Shown: positions 19,589 to 28,500 of the stretch, in pieces
How the letters are laid out: the number at the start of each line of letters is the position of its first letter
Numbering within the stretch: position 1 is the first letter of the stretch
Assembly: GCA_023423655.1 (NCBI GenBank)
Contig: JAFAFE010000006.1
Coordinates: forward strand, 310,001 to 374,000
Direction: 5' to 3'
Origin: Pseudomonadota bacterium
GTDB lineage: Bacteria; Pseudomonadota; Alphaproteobacteria; Sphingomonadales; Sphingomonadaceae
Length of the DNA: 64,000 bases
Notes under the pieces: generated by a model
Database searches by the model: none
What the model was told of the DNA's origin: nothing
The model's input: the letters and a program-made list of their open reading frames with translations, nothing else
Position numbers and translations under genes: made by a program

Positions 19589-20197
19589 TTATAGCCGGTC
19601 GGCGAAAATCAGGCGGCCTGCGCCGAGCCGGTCGAGCACGCTTGCCAGTTCCGCTTCGGGGAAGGCGAAACAGCCTTCCGAGCGGCCCAGCTTGCCTTGT
19701 TCGGCAATCATCTTGGGGTTCGCATACCATGCCCCATGCACGACAATCGCGCGCGGTTCGGCGTTATAATTGTCGCGGTCGAGCCCTTTGAGGCGCAGCG
19801 ACAGGCCATTGCTGCCATAATATTGGTCGCCCGTCACATAAGCGCCGCGCGACGAGGCGAGCGAGCCGTTGACGTTTGAAAAATATTTGAGCCAGCCGAC
19901 ATGGTCGGGGTCGGAGCCGCGCCCGTGTGTCACCAGATGCGACGACACCGTGCCATTTTGTAAATCGACGAAGAAGAAACGCGGGTCGCGTGACGGCAGC
20001 GTATAATCGGCAATCGCGACGCGATCATGATAGCGCACCGCCGAACCATGTTTCTGCAATTCGCGCTTGGCGATATTGACGAGCCAAGGGGTCGGCAGCG
20101 CAGTCGCCGAAGCCAGCCGCGCGGGGTTCAAAGCCAATCCACCGGCAACGGCAGCGCCCGCTCCGGCAATCCATTGACGACGAGTAAGTTCGATCAT
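19589..20197 (-). CDS. Murein L,D-transpeptidase catalytic-domain (YkuD_2-like) protein, Tat-exported
   Basis: 202 residues from ATG 20197, chosen for a GGAGG site just upstream and for the N-terminal twin-arginine signal (LTRRQWIAGAGAAVAGGLAL). An earlier in-frame start would hide the signal. The mature part matches the L,D-transpeptidase-like YkuD_2 family, with the His of VVHGAWYANP and the catalytic Cys in GRSEGCFAFP, then a conserved RLGAGRLIF tail. It probably acts on periplasmic peptidoglycan or a related substrate as a folded, Tat-exported enzyme. It stands alone between cpaF and arsC. Confidence 0.85.
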   Translation of the reverse strand: MIELTRRQWIAGAGAAVAGGLALNPARLASATALPTPWLVNIAKRELQKHGSAVRYHDRVAIADYTLPSRDPRFFFVDLQNGTVSSHLVTHGRGSDPDHVGWLKYFSNVNGSLASSRGAYVTGDQYYGSNGLSLRLKGLDRDNYNAEPRAIVVHGAWYANPKMIAEQGKLGRSEGCFAFPEAELASVLDRLGAGRLIFADRL

Positions 20198-20434
20198 TTT
20201 TCCTCCATCCGGGGGGCCAACGGGCCCGGCGAATGACTGTGCATATGGGTATAAACTATACGCAACGCCAGAGGGGGATGCGAGGGCGGGTTCCACCGCC
20301 CGTCCCTTTGTCCGCACAAGCCATCCTGTTTAGCGGGCCGATTTTGCTAAGCTTCTCCATTAAAGCAACCGCGCTGAACAGGGGCTGAAACAGCCGTTCA
20401 TCCCCGCTTGCGGCGCTTGGGAGCCCAAGCTATT

Positions 20435-20788
20435 ATGGCTTTTATGAAAGCAACTATCTGGCATAATCCCGCCTGCGGCACCTCGCGCAAGACCCTCGCC
20501 ATATTGGAAGAAACGCCCGGCGTTGAATTGACGGTGATCGAATATCTGAAATCGGCCTATACGCGCGACAAACTGGCGCAAATTATTGCCGATGCCGGTT
20601 TGACACCCAAGGATGCCCTGCGCCTGCGCGGCACCGATGCGGAAGAGCGCGGGCTCGATAAAGCCGACGACGCGACCATCCTTGATGCGATGGTGGATAA
20701 TCCCGCTTATGTGAACCGCCCCTTTGTCGAGACCGACAAGGGCGTGCGCTTCTGTCGTCCGCAAGAGATTGTGAACGAGATACTCTGA
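20435..20788 (+). CDS. arsC: ArsC-type arsenate reductase (glutaredoxin-linked)
   Basis: 117 residues. Start 20435 has GGGAG about 11 bases upstream; ATG 20444 (114 residues) is the other candidate. The thioredoxin fold carries the catalytic Cys in NPACGTSRKTL, and the arginines of LRLRGTDAEE and KGVRFCRP fit the ArsC oxyanion-binding triad. It would reduce arsenate using glutathione and glutaredoxin. No arsR, arsB or acr3 is nearby, so a general ArsC/YffB-like role cannot be excluded. It converges on recF, with 16 bases between stops. Confidence 0.85.
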   Translation: MAFMKATIWHNPACGTSRKTLAILEETPGVELTVIEYLKSAYTRDKLAQIIADAGLTPKDALRLRGTDAEERGLDKADDATILDAMVDNPAYVNRPFVETDKGVRFCRPQEIVNEIL

Positions 20789-20804
20789 CGTTTTCGGGAC
20801 GGGC

Positions 20805-21956
20805 CTAATCGCGCCGCTCGACCGTGCCGCCATGCACATGGAAGCGTGTCACCGGGGCGGGCGCATCATGGAACAGCGCCATTTCGGTGCCGGTCATCCA
20901 CACCTGCCCCCCGCTCGCCGCCAGCCTTTCATAAAGCGCGGCGCGGCGGAGAGGATCAAGATGCGCGGCCAGTTCATCCATCAGTAAAATCGGTCGCATC
21001 GCACGGCGCGCGGCTACCAGATCGCCATGCGCCAGCACAATCGACAATAGCAGGGCCTTTTGCTCGCCGGTCGAACAGCGGTCGGCGGGCTGGCTTTTGG
21101 CCGCATGGGTGACGATAAGGTCGCTGCGGTGCGGGCCGGACAGCGCACGCCCTGCCCGCATATCCGCGCCGCGCCCGCGTTCCAGCGCACTACGCAACCC
21201 CTCCTCGCTCCAGCGCGCATCGGCGTGCGGACCGCCGAGCGCAAGCAAGGGCCGCGCGAACGGCGCGTCGGGGAGCAGCGCCAGCCCTGCCCCCAGCGCA
21301 TCGACCAGATCATGCCGCGCCGCATCCATGCTCGCGCCATGCACCGCCATTTGCGCTTCAAGCGCGGCGAGCCATTGCGGGTCGGGGGCATGGCCTTCCG
21401 CCGCCTCGCCTAATAATTTGCTCCGCGCGCGCATCGCGGCTTCATAGCGGGTTGCATGGGCGGCATGGCCAGGGTGGAGCGCCAGCACCAGCCGGTCGAG
21501 AAACCGCCGCCTTGTCCCGGCACTTTCGACAAAGATACGGTCCATCGCGGGGGTCAGCCATAAAAGCGCGAGCCATTCGCCCAGCGCATTGGCCGATTGC
21601 ACCGCGCCATTCACTTTGACGATGCGCCGCGTCGGGCTGACTGCATCGACACCGGTGCCGATATTGACGGGAGCAGCATCGTCGGCACCAGTTGAAAGGT
21701 CGGCATTGACCGCAAAGCCTTGGCCAAGACGCGGTGGCTGCTGTGCTTCCTGCGCCTCCTGCGTTTCCTGTCGCAGCATTTCGGGGAGCGGTGCGCGGCG
21801 CAACCCCCGCCCCGGCGCGAGCAGCGAGAGGGCTTCCAATATATTGGTCTTGCCCGCGCCATTTTCGCCCGCCAGCGCAATTAGCCCCGCGCCTGCTTCC
21901 AGACTGGCCGCTTCATAATTGCGAAACTGGTGAAGGGTGAGGCGGCGAACAAGCAT
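20805..21956 (-). CDS. recF: RecF recombination mediator ATPase
   Basis: 383 residues from ATG 21956 (MLVRRLTLHQFRNYEAASLE, the conserved RecF start); the open frame runs 32 codons further without conserved residues. Walker A GENGAGKT near residue 33, signature motif STGEQKALLLSIVLAH and Walker B PILLMDELAAHLD are intact. RecF, with RecO and RecR, loads RecA at single-strand gaps. As in many alphaproteobacteria it is not next to dnaA or dnaN. A short Gln/Glu-rich insert (ETQEAQEAQQPP) sits in the lobe near residue 75. Confidence 0.95.
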   Translation of the reverse strand: MLVRRLTLHQFRNYEAASLEAGAGLIALAGENGAGKTNILEALSLLAPGRGLRRAPLPEMLRQETQEAQEAQQPPRLGQGFAVNADLSTGADDAAPVNIGTGVDAVSPTRRIVKVNGAVQSANALGEWLALLWLTPAMDRIFVESAGTRRRFLDRLVLALHPGHAAHATRYEAAMRARSKLLGEAAEGHAPDPQWLAALEAQMAVHGASMDAARHDLVDALGAGLALLPDAPFARPLLALGGPHADARWSEEGLRSALERGRGADMRAGRALSGPHRSDLIVTHAAKSQPADRCSTGEQKALLLSIVLAHGDLVAARRAMRPILLMDELAAHLDPLRRAALYERLAASGGQVWMTGTEMALFHDAPAPVTRFHVHGGTVERRD

Positions 21957-22116
21957 GGTCGGATGAGCCTTAGCGCGGGAGGCGTCCGACCTCCACCGGC
22001 AATTTATATGTGCATTTTTCCAATCATAGGTAAATTTCACTATAGTTAGCATTTTACACGGCGCATGGCGCGAATTTTACATCGAAATACCACGCTGAAC
22101 CGCCGATAAATGAAAT

Positions 22117-22132
22117 TGGCACGCCTTGTGCA
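22117..22132 (+). promoter_or_regulatory. Predicted sigma-54 (-24/-12) promoter
   Basis: The sequence TGGCACGCCTTGTGCA matches the sigma-54 consensus (TGGCACG, four bases, TTGCA) with one mismatch, and the GG and GC dinucleotides have the required spacing. Transcription would start near 22143, about 85 bases before the first microprotein. E. coli psp genes are also sigma-54 dependent, which fits the PspC-domain gene in this unit. The enhancer-binding activator is not in the window. Confidence 0.65.
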
Positions 22133-22226
22133 AAGCAAGGGACATACCGGCCCTCAGGGCAAAAGAGGACCGGCCAATGGACATAGTAGAGCCAGATTTG
22201 CTGGCAGAATTTTAAGGGAGTTTATC

Positions 22227-22337
22227 ATGTTTAATTTCAACAGCACCGAGTTCCGCACCACCAGCGCCGCCGCTTTTTTCAGCCTCGTCAGCACGCTGAT
22301 GCTGGTTCTTATCACGGTTCAACCGCTCGCGGCCTGA
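22227..22337 (+). CDS. 36-residue single-span membrane microprotein, copy 1
   Basis: Starts at ATG 22227, 6 bases after a strong AAGGGAG site. It encodes 36 residues: a polar N-terminus (MFNFNSTEFRTTS), one hydrophobic helix (AAAFFSLVSTLMLVLITV) and a short QPLAA end. It is 26/36 identical to the second microprotein 72 bases downstream, which argues strongly that both are real genes. No family is recognised. Placement between a sigma-54 promoter and pspC-like gene suggests an inner-membrane stress role. Confidence 0.75.
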   Translation: MFNFNSTEFRTTSAAAFFSLVSTLMLVLITVQPLAA

Positions 22338-22409
22338 ACCGCATAGGAAAAGCACAACCACGCACACCCTCTCACAACCACCCCATATTTTCAAACCGGA
22401 GTATCCCCC

Positions 22410-22520
22410 ATGTTCACGATCGACAGCACCGAAATCCGCAACGCCAGCGCCGCCGCCCTCTTCTCCATTGTCAGCACCTTGATGCTGGTTCTGGTGACGG
22501 TCCAGCCGCTCGGCGCATAA
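22410..22520 (+). CDS. 36-residue single-span membrane microprotein, copy 2
   Basis: Tandem paralogue of the preceding gene, again exactly 36 residues, with a CGGAG site 9 bases upstream. The N-terminus (MFTIDSTEIRNAS) keeps the STE-R pattern and the helix core VSTLMLVL-TVQPL is identical in both copies. Differences are mostly conservative (F/L, L/I, I/V, A/G), the pattern of selection on protein. It lies 62 bases before the PspC-domain gene. Function is unknown. Confidence 0.75.
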   Translation: MFTIDSTEIRNASAAALFSIVSTLMLVLVTVQPLGA

Positions 22521-22582
22521 GCGGATAACCGCCCGCCACCTCTCCTCTCCACCAACGATTTTCACGATTATCAAAGGGACAT

Positions 22583-22777
22583 ATGACCATGAACGACATC
22601 AGCAAAAGCTTCGCCCTCGACAAGCAGCAGGCCAAATTCCTTGGCGTGTGTGCAGGCCTTGCCCGCACGCTTGACGTTGATCCGCTCTGGATCCGCCTCG
22701 CCTTTGTGGTGTCGGTTCTGGCAGGGTTCGGCCTTCCGCTCATCCTCTACTTCGTCATCGCGCTCCTCGCCAAATAA
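22583..22777 (+). CDS. PspC-domain small membrane protein
   Basis: 64 residues starting 4 bases after AAAGGGA. It is almost entirely one PspC domain: SFALDKQQAKFLGVCAGLAR, then TLDVDPLWIRLAFVV, then a hydrophobic helix (LAGFGLPLILYFVIALLAK). PspC in enterobacteria senses inner-membrane stress and recruits PspA. There is no pspA, pspB or pspF nearby. Together with the two microproteins and sigma-54 promoter it forms a compact unit, closed by a terminator. Confidence 0.88.
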   Translation: MTMNDISKSFALDKQQAKFLGVCAGLARTLDVDPLWIRLAFVVSVLAGFGLPLILYFVIALLAK

Positions 22778-22844
22778 AGCCCGATAATGGCACGCACGCT
22801 TTATCCCGGCTGACGTGAAGTTGCCCCTCTCCTTCACGATCCTT

Positions 22845-22880
22845 GCCCCGCTATCCTCACCGGTAGCGGGGCTTTTTTTT
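22845..22880 (+). terminator. Terminator of the microprotein-pspC unit
   Basis: Stem GCCCCGCTA pairs with TAGCGGGGC around a 10-base loop, followed by eight T (22873-22880). It lies about 70 bases after the PspC gene. Confidence 0.88.
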
Positions 22881-22894
22881 CGGGTAAACCATGT

Positions 22895-22920
22895 CCCCGC
22901 TATCCTGGCCGATAGCGGGG
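22895..22920 (-). terminator. Second, near-identical hairpin
   Basis: CCCCGCTATC (22895-22904) pairs with GATAGCGGGG (22911-22920). The stem repeats that of the terminator 50 bases upstream almost exactly. It lies 8 bases after the stop of the minus-strand barrel gene and may end that transcript, although the A-rich tract follows only after about 14 bases on that strand. Confidence 0.5.
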
Positions 22921-22928
22921 AACACAGG

Positions 22929-23792
22929 TCACAACGGGATGGAGATACCGACCGTGACTTGCGTGAAATTATAGGCAGAACCGAACTGGTGGACCGCGCG
23001 GCCGAAAATGCTGGTTTTGCCATAATCATAATAGACCGCAGCGCCGACCACGCCGAAACTGGTCGTTTTATGATCGATGCGGTCAATCCCCGGCCCTGCT
23101 TCGAGGCGGTAGGTGCCGCGATCATATTTGCCTTCATATTGGAGCGTCACCTGATGCCGGTCCCATTTATCGGGCGAAAAATATTCCGGCACGCGCTTTT
23201 TGAAGTCGAGCCTGCGCGAGCGGTGCGCGATGGTGAAATGTTCGTCCAGCTTGAAGCGGGTGGCCAGCGCGATCATCGTGCGACGGTTATCATCGGAAAA
23301 GCCGTGAATATCCGCCGTTACTGCCGCCCATACCGGCTTATTGTCGGGGGTTTCGACCGACAAGGAACAGCCAGTGGAATCAATCCCTTTGCGGATCGCC
23401 AGTGCGGTCGCGACATAATCATGGTCGCATTGCGCCTCGACGCTGATCGGGCCGTTCTTGCGCACCCCGACAAGCCCGTGCAGCCCCTGATTGGTGCCGA
23501 GCGCCCTCGCGCGTAGCTTCAGGCCATTGTCGAGCGTGGTGGCAAAATTCACCACCCCGCCGACCACATCCTCGCGGCCATTATCGACATTCTGGTAAAA
23601 GCCGCCCGCCTTGATATTGACCTTACCGTCCCATTCTGCCCCGCCTTCCAGTGTGAAAGTATCGGCATAAGGGTCGGTGAAATAATCGGCGTTGCCGTAG
23701 ATTTTAGTCGTCATCCCCTCATCTTCCTGCGCAAAAGCGGGGGCGGCAAGACAAGCGACGGGAAGCGCCGCCAGCGTCAGACAGCGTTTCAT
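22929..23792 (-). CDS. Putative outer-membrane beta-barrel protein
   Basis: 287 residues from ATG 23792, which overlaps the stop of the upstream glycosyltransferase (ATGA), so translation is coupled; this start opens a signal peptide (MKRCLTLAALPVACLAAPAFAQ). The rest alternates polar and hydrophobic residues in short strands rich in Gly and Tyr and ends VTVGISIPL, typical of a small outer-membrane barrel. I do not recognise the family. Its pairing with a PgaC-like synthase suggests a role in export or surface attachment of the polymer, but it is much shorter than PgaA. Confidence 0.75.
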   Translation of the reverse strand: MKRCLTLAALPVACLAAPAFAQEDEGMTTKIYGNADYFTDPYADTFTLEGGAEWDGKVNIKAGGFYQNVDNGREDVVGGVVNFATTLDNGLKLRARALGTNQGLHGLVGVRKNGPISVEAQCDHDYVATALAIRKGIDSTGCSLSVETPDNKPVWAAVTADIHGFSDDNRRTMIALATRFKLDEHFTIAHRSRRLDFKKRVPEYFSPDKWDRHQVTLQYEGKYDRGTYRLEAGPGIDRIDHKTTSFGVVGAAVYYDYGKTSIFGRAVHQFGSAYNFTQVTVGISIPL

Positions 23793-25006
23793 TTCGTCCC
23801 CCATTTTTTCGACAGGTTGAGGATTTCGCTCACATATCCGGTAAGCGAGGCAATGGTCATCAGAAATTGATACACCAGCAAATAACCGAGCAACCCCAAC
23901 CAGTTGCGCCGGACATGGAGGCCGTGGGTTTTGAAAATATCGCTTTCGAAGCGGAAATAGATAATCGTCCCGATTATCGCCATCGGTAGCAGCAGCAGGG
24001 TCAGCAACCCTGCGAGCAGATGATAGCCGAACAGCGCAAGGATGATACCCGGCACAAAGAAGAGCAGATAGCCCGCATCAATCAGCGGGAAGAACATATT
24101 ATACCAGATAAACGGGCTGTTCATGCGCAGTTGGAAGATGCTTTTGGGGCTGTTTTTGAACGCTTCGATAAGCCCGCGCGCCCAGCGTTCGCGCTGGCGG
24201 AAAAATTGGCGGAAGCTGGCGGGCGCATTGGTGAACGCGAACGAACATTCGCTATAGCCGACCGCATGGCCATTGGAGCGCATCGACCAAGTGAGGACAA
24301 TATCCTCGCCAACCAGATCCTTCCACCCGCCCGCTTCTCGCACCACCGCGGTGCGATAGATGGAGAAGGCGCCTTGGGCGACCAGCGTGCCATGATAGAG
24401 CGATTGCGCGCGCTTGATGACGCCGATGCCGTGGAAATAATCCCATTCCTGCATCCGAGTGAGGAAATTGGTCCGCGAATTGCGCACCAATATTGTGCCC
24501 GCCACCGCGCCCATTTTCGGCTCGCAAAAAGTGATGGTCTTGGTGATGTTCGACAGCGCCTTGGGATGGAGATAGGTGTCGCCATCAATCGTTGCCACCA
24601 GATCGGTGCGGGTTGCCGACAAGCCCCGGTTGAGCGCGCGTGCCTTGCCCATATTGTGCGGCTGGTCGAGCAGTTCGACGGTGAGATTAGGGTTGCTGAC
24701 CGTTGCCGCAAAAGCGCGCACCCGCGCGGCGGTCGCATCGGTCGAGCCGTCATTGATGACCAGCACACGGACACGCCCAAGATAATTTTGCCGCGCAATC
24801 GAAGCGAGCGTTTCTGTGATCGAGGCTTCTTCATTATAGGCCGCAACCAGCACAGTGAGCGGCTCCGACACCTCCGGCTTTTCACAATATTTGACGCGCC
24901 GGTCACTGATGAGCGAGCACAGCACGAAAATCGTCGCCCAGCCGGGCACAATGCCCACGCTGATGATAACCAGCCACGCGAAAAGCGGATTGACCGTGCG
25001 GGACAT
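23789..25006 (-). CDS. Family 2 processive glycosyltransferase (PgaC/hyaluronan-synthase-like)
   Basis: 405 residues from ATG 25006. GT2 fold with LVAAYNEEASI, INDGSTDAT, the DGDTYL donor motif, GEDIVLTW catalytic Asp region and QRERWARG (the QxxRW motif of processive beta-glycan synthases). One membrane span precedes the catalytic domain and about three follow. Likely makes an extracellular or surface beta-linked polysaccharide from a UDP-sugar in the inner membrane. The frame stays open for 31 more codons upstream, encoding another membrane span, beginning at a possible ATT start at 25099 after a very strong AGGGGAGG site; the true N-terminus may be there. Confidence 0.88.
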   Translation of the reverse strand: MSRTVNPLFAWLVIISVGIVPGWATIFVLCSLISDRRVKYCEKPEVSEPLTVLVAAYNEEASITETLASIARQNYLGRVRVLVINDGSTDATAARVRAFAATVSNPNLTVELLDQPHNMGKARALNRGLSATRTDLVATIDGDTYLHPKALSNITKTITFCEPKMGAVAGTILVRNSRTNFLTRMQEWDYFHGIGVIKRAQSLYHGTLVAQGAFSIYRTAVVREAGGWKDLVGEDIVLTWSMRSNGHAVGYSECSFAFTNAPASFRQFFRQRERWARGLIEAFKNSPKSIFQLRMNSPFIWYNMFFPLIDAGYLLFFVPGIILALFGYHLLAGLLTLLLLPMAIIGTIIYFRFESDIFKTHGLHVRRNWLGLLGYLLVYQFLMTIASLTGYVSEILNLSKKWGTK

Positions 25007-25124
25007 GTCTTCGATCCACCATTGCGCGATGAAAATCGCGAAGATGACCCAAAGCAGCGATAGCGCGAGATTGGTCGCGAGTTTGAACTTGGTCGAAATA
25101 GCCCCCTCCCCTGTTGTGAGGTTG

Positions 25125-25189
25125 TTTGCCTATTGCGACCTTGTTTTTTTCTCGTTGGTTAGGTGTGTTGCCCTTTGCGACCTTTGTTT
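25125..25189. promoter_or_regulatory. Direct repeats upstream of the glycosyltransferase
   Basis: Two copies of about 21 bases, TTGCCTATTGCGACCTTG at about 25126 and TTGCCCTTTGCGACCTTTG at about 25168, lie 42 bases apart, close to four helical turns. They sit just upstream of the minus-strand synthase gene. This looks like a tandem binding site for a regulator, but none is identified. Confidence 0.45.
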
Positions 25190-25430
25190 GTCCCATTATT
25201 ACATGAATTTGCGCGATGAGTCTTGTTATATTTCAACGATGCTTTGACTCCGATGAAGAGGCCGGGGCAAGCCTGCTTAAATATTGCAAAATAAGTCTTT
25301 TTTGTAACCGCCTTATCCATCCGGAATAAAAGCATATTCCCGTAAAAGGACGTAGCAGGATGCGCACAAGCCTTTCCCGCGCACGCAACGGGATAGCCAT
25401 TTGGTTCGAGTCGCACCGCCCGGTCAGACC

Positions 25431-25475
25431 AAATAAAAAGCCCCGCCGGATCATCCTCCAGCAGGGCTTTTTTTC
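25431..25475 (-). terminator. Terminator of rpoBC
   Basis: An imperfect hairpin (AAAGCCCCGCCGG against CCAGCAGGGCTTT) lies 30 bases after the rpoC stop. On the minus strand it is followed by CTTTTTATTT; the plus strand also has a T run, so it could work both ways. The 330 bases from here to the glycosyltransferase contain no convincing gene. Confidence 0.8.
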
Positions 25476-25504
25476 AGTTACTGCCCGCCTAAGCGGCGCG
25501 GCGA

Positions 25505-28500
25505 TTAAGCGTCGTCGCCACCTTCGGTTTCGATCGTGACCTCTTCCACGACCACATCGTCGGTTACAAAGTCCTCACCCTGCACCTTGCCGAGCGGATC
25601 GTCGCCAATCGCGGCTTCGGGGCCTTGGGCGAGTTCTGCAGCATGTTCCTCTTCAGCCGTTTCCGGCGCGATGAGATGCTGTTGCAGCGCACGATATTGC
25701 GCGCGCAAAGCCGCGTCACGCGACGATGCCGCCACGCGCATCCGGTTCATGCCAGCGCCGGTGCCCGCCGGAATGAGGCGGCCGACGATGACATTTTCCT
25801 TAAGGCCCATGAGCGTGTCCTTCTTGCCTTCAACCGCCGCCTGCGTGAGCACGCGGGTGGTTTCTTGGAAGGAGGCTGCCGAGATGAACGAACGCGTCTG
25901 CAAGCTTGCCTTGGTGATACCAAGCAAGATCGGCTTACCCTGTGCAGGCTGCTGGTTCTTCGCAAGCTTCGCGTTGGTGTCGAGCATCTCTTCAAGGTCA
26001 ACCTGTTCACCGGCGAGCAGCGTGGTGTCGCCGCCATCGGTGATTTCGACCTTCTGCAGCATCTGACGCACAATCACTTCGATATGCTTGTCGTTGATCT
26101 TCACGCCCTGCAAGCGATAGACTTCCTGGATTTCCGCGACCAGATATTCGGCCAAGGCTTCCACGCCCATCACTTCCAGAATGTCGTGCGGATCGGGCGA
26201 ACCGGAAATGAGGTTGTCACCCCGCTTCACATAGTCGCCTTCCTGCACGTCGATGACCTTCGACTTCGGAATCAGATATTCAACCGGATCGCCTTCTTCG
26301 GGGACGATGGCGATTTTGCGTTTCGCCTTATAGTCCTTGAGGAACTGGACGCGGCCCGACACCTTGGCAATAATGGCATTGTCCTTGGGCTTGCGGGCTT
26401 CGAACAGTTCGGCAACGCGCGGCAGACCACCCGTAATGTCGCGGGTCTTGGCCGCTTCACGGCTGACACGCGCAATCACGTCACCGGCTTGCACTTCCTG
26501 ACCGTCTTCGACCGAAAGCATCGCGCCGACCGCCAGCATATAGCGGCCTGCTTCGCCGCTATCGCCGTCAAGCAAGGTAATGCGCGGACGCAAATCTTCC
26601 TTGGAACGGGCCGAGCCGCGGAATTCGGTCACGACGCGCTGCGCAATACCGGTCGCTTCGTCGGTCTGTTCGGTCAAGGTCTTGCCGTCGATCAAATCCT
26701 GATACTTCACGACACCCGGCTTTTCGGTAATCACCGGCATGGTGAACGGATCCCATTCCGCCAAGCGGTCGCCAATGGCTACCTTGTCACCGTCATTGAC
26801 GAGGACCGTCGCACCATAAGGCAGACGATAGACTTCGCGTTCGCGGCCTTCTGCGTCGATGACCGCAACTTCACCCGAACGCGACAGGACGAGCTTGCGC
26901 TTGCGGCTGTCGGTGATGGTGAGGAGGTCGCGATATTCGACCGTACCGTTGGACGATGCTTCATGGTTCGAGGTTTCGTTAAGCTGCGCTGCGCCACCGA
27001 TGTGGAAGGTACGCATGGTAAGCTGCGTCCCCGGCTCCCCGATGGACTGCGCCGCGATAACGCCAACCGCTTCACCGATATTGACCGGCGTGCCGCGTGC
27101 AAGGTCACGGCCATAACATTTGCCGCACACGCCCATCTTGCTTTCGCAGATCAGCGGCGAACGGATCTTCAATGCCTGAAGGCCGATTTCCTCGATCTTG
27201 GCGACCATGACTTCATCGAGCAGCGTGCCCGAGGGAACGATGACCGAACCATCCTTACTGTCGACAACATCTTCCGCCGTGGTGCGGCCCAAGACACGCT
27301 CGCCGAGCGAAGCAATGGTCGAACCGCCCTGAACGATCGCGCGCATTTCGAGCATACGGTCAGTGCCGCAATCTTCTTCGACGACAACGCAATCCTGCGA
27401 AACGTCGACCAGACGGCGGGTCAAGTAACCCGAGTTCGCCGTTTTCAACGCCGTATCCGCAAGGCCCTTACGCGCCCCGTGGGTGGAGTTGAAATATTCA
27501 AGGACGGTCAAACCTTCCTTAAAGTTCGAAATGATCGGCGTTTCGATGATTTCGCCCGACGGCTTGGCCATAAGGCCGCGCATACCGGCAAGCTGCTTCA
27601 TCTGGGTTTGCGAACCACGGGCACCCGAGTGCGCCATCATGTAGATGGAGTTAATCGGCGCCATGCGGCCATCCTTGTCCTTAGGCTGGGCACGGATTTC
27701 GTCCATCATCGCGTTCGCGACCTTGTCACCGCATTTCGACCATTCGTCGATCACCTTATTATATTTTTCCTGCTGGGTGATCAGGCCGTCTTGGTATTGC
27801 TGCTCATAGTCCTTCACCTTTTCCTTGGTTTCATTGACCATCGCATCCTTGGTGTCAGGGATGACCATGTCGTTCTTGCCGAACGAAATGCCCGCCTGGA
27901 ATGCGTGACGGAAACCAAGCGCCATGATGGCGTCGGCGAACAATACGGTGTCCTTCTGACCCGTGTGACGATAGACTTGGTCGATAACGTCCCCGATTTC
28001 CTTTTTGGTCAAAAGACGGTTGACGATTTCGAACGGAACCTTGTGGTTCTTGGGCAGCGTTTCCCCGATTAGCATACGACCCGGCGTTGTTTCAAAACGC
28101 TTCATATAGGTGTTGCCGTCCTCGTCGGTCTGCGGCACGCGGCTGGTGATCTTGGAGTGCAAGGTCACTGCGCCCGCAAAAAGCGCCTGATGGACTTCGG
28201 CCATGTCGGACAAAAGCATCCCTTCGCCTGGCTCGCCTTCGCGTTCCATGGTGAGGTAATAGATACCCAAGACCATGTCCTGCGACGGAACGATAATCGG
28301 CTTGCCGTTCGCGGGCGAGAGGATGTTGTTGGTCGACATCATGAGGACGCGCGCTTCCAACTGGGCTTCAAGGCTCAGCGGAACGTGGACAGCCATCTGG
28401 TCACCGTCAAAGTCGGCGTTAAAGGCCGAACAGACGAGCGGGTGAAGCTGGATCGCCTTACCTTCGATAAGCACCGGCTCGAACGCCTGGATGCCCAAAC

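Noticed and set aside
25159..25416. Minus-strand 85-codon frame in the gap between rpoC and the glycosyltransferase
   Set aside because: No ribosome site, no family, crosses the direct repeats and a divergent gap; composition does not look coding.
25390..25432. tRNA-like fragment (GGTTCGAGTCGCACC)
   Set aside because: The T-loop-like TTCGAGT is present but the flanking bases do not pair as a T stem and no acceptor or anticodon arm can be found.
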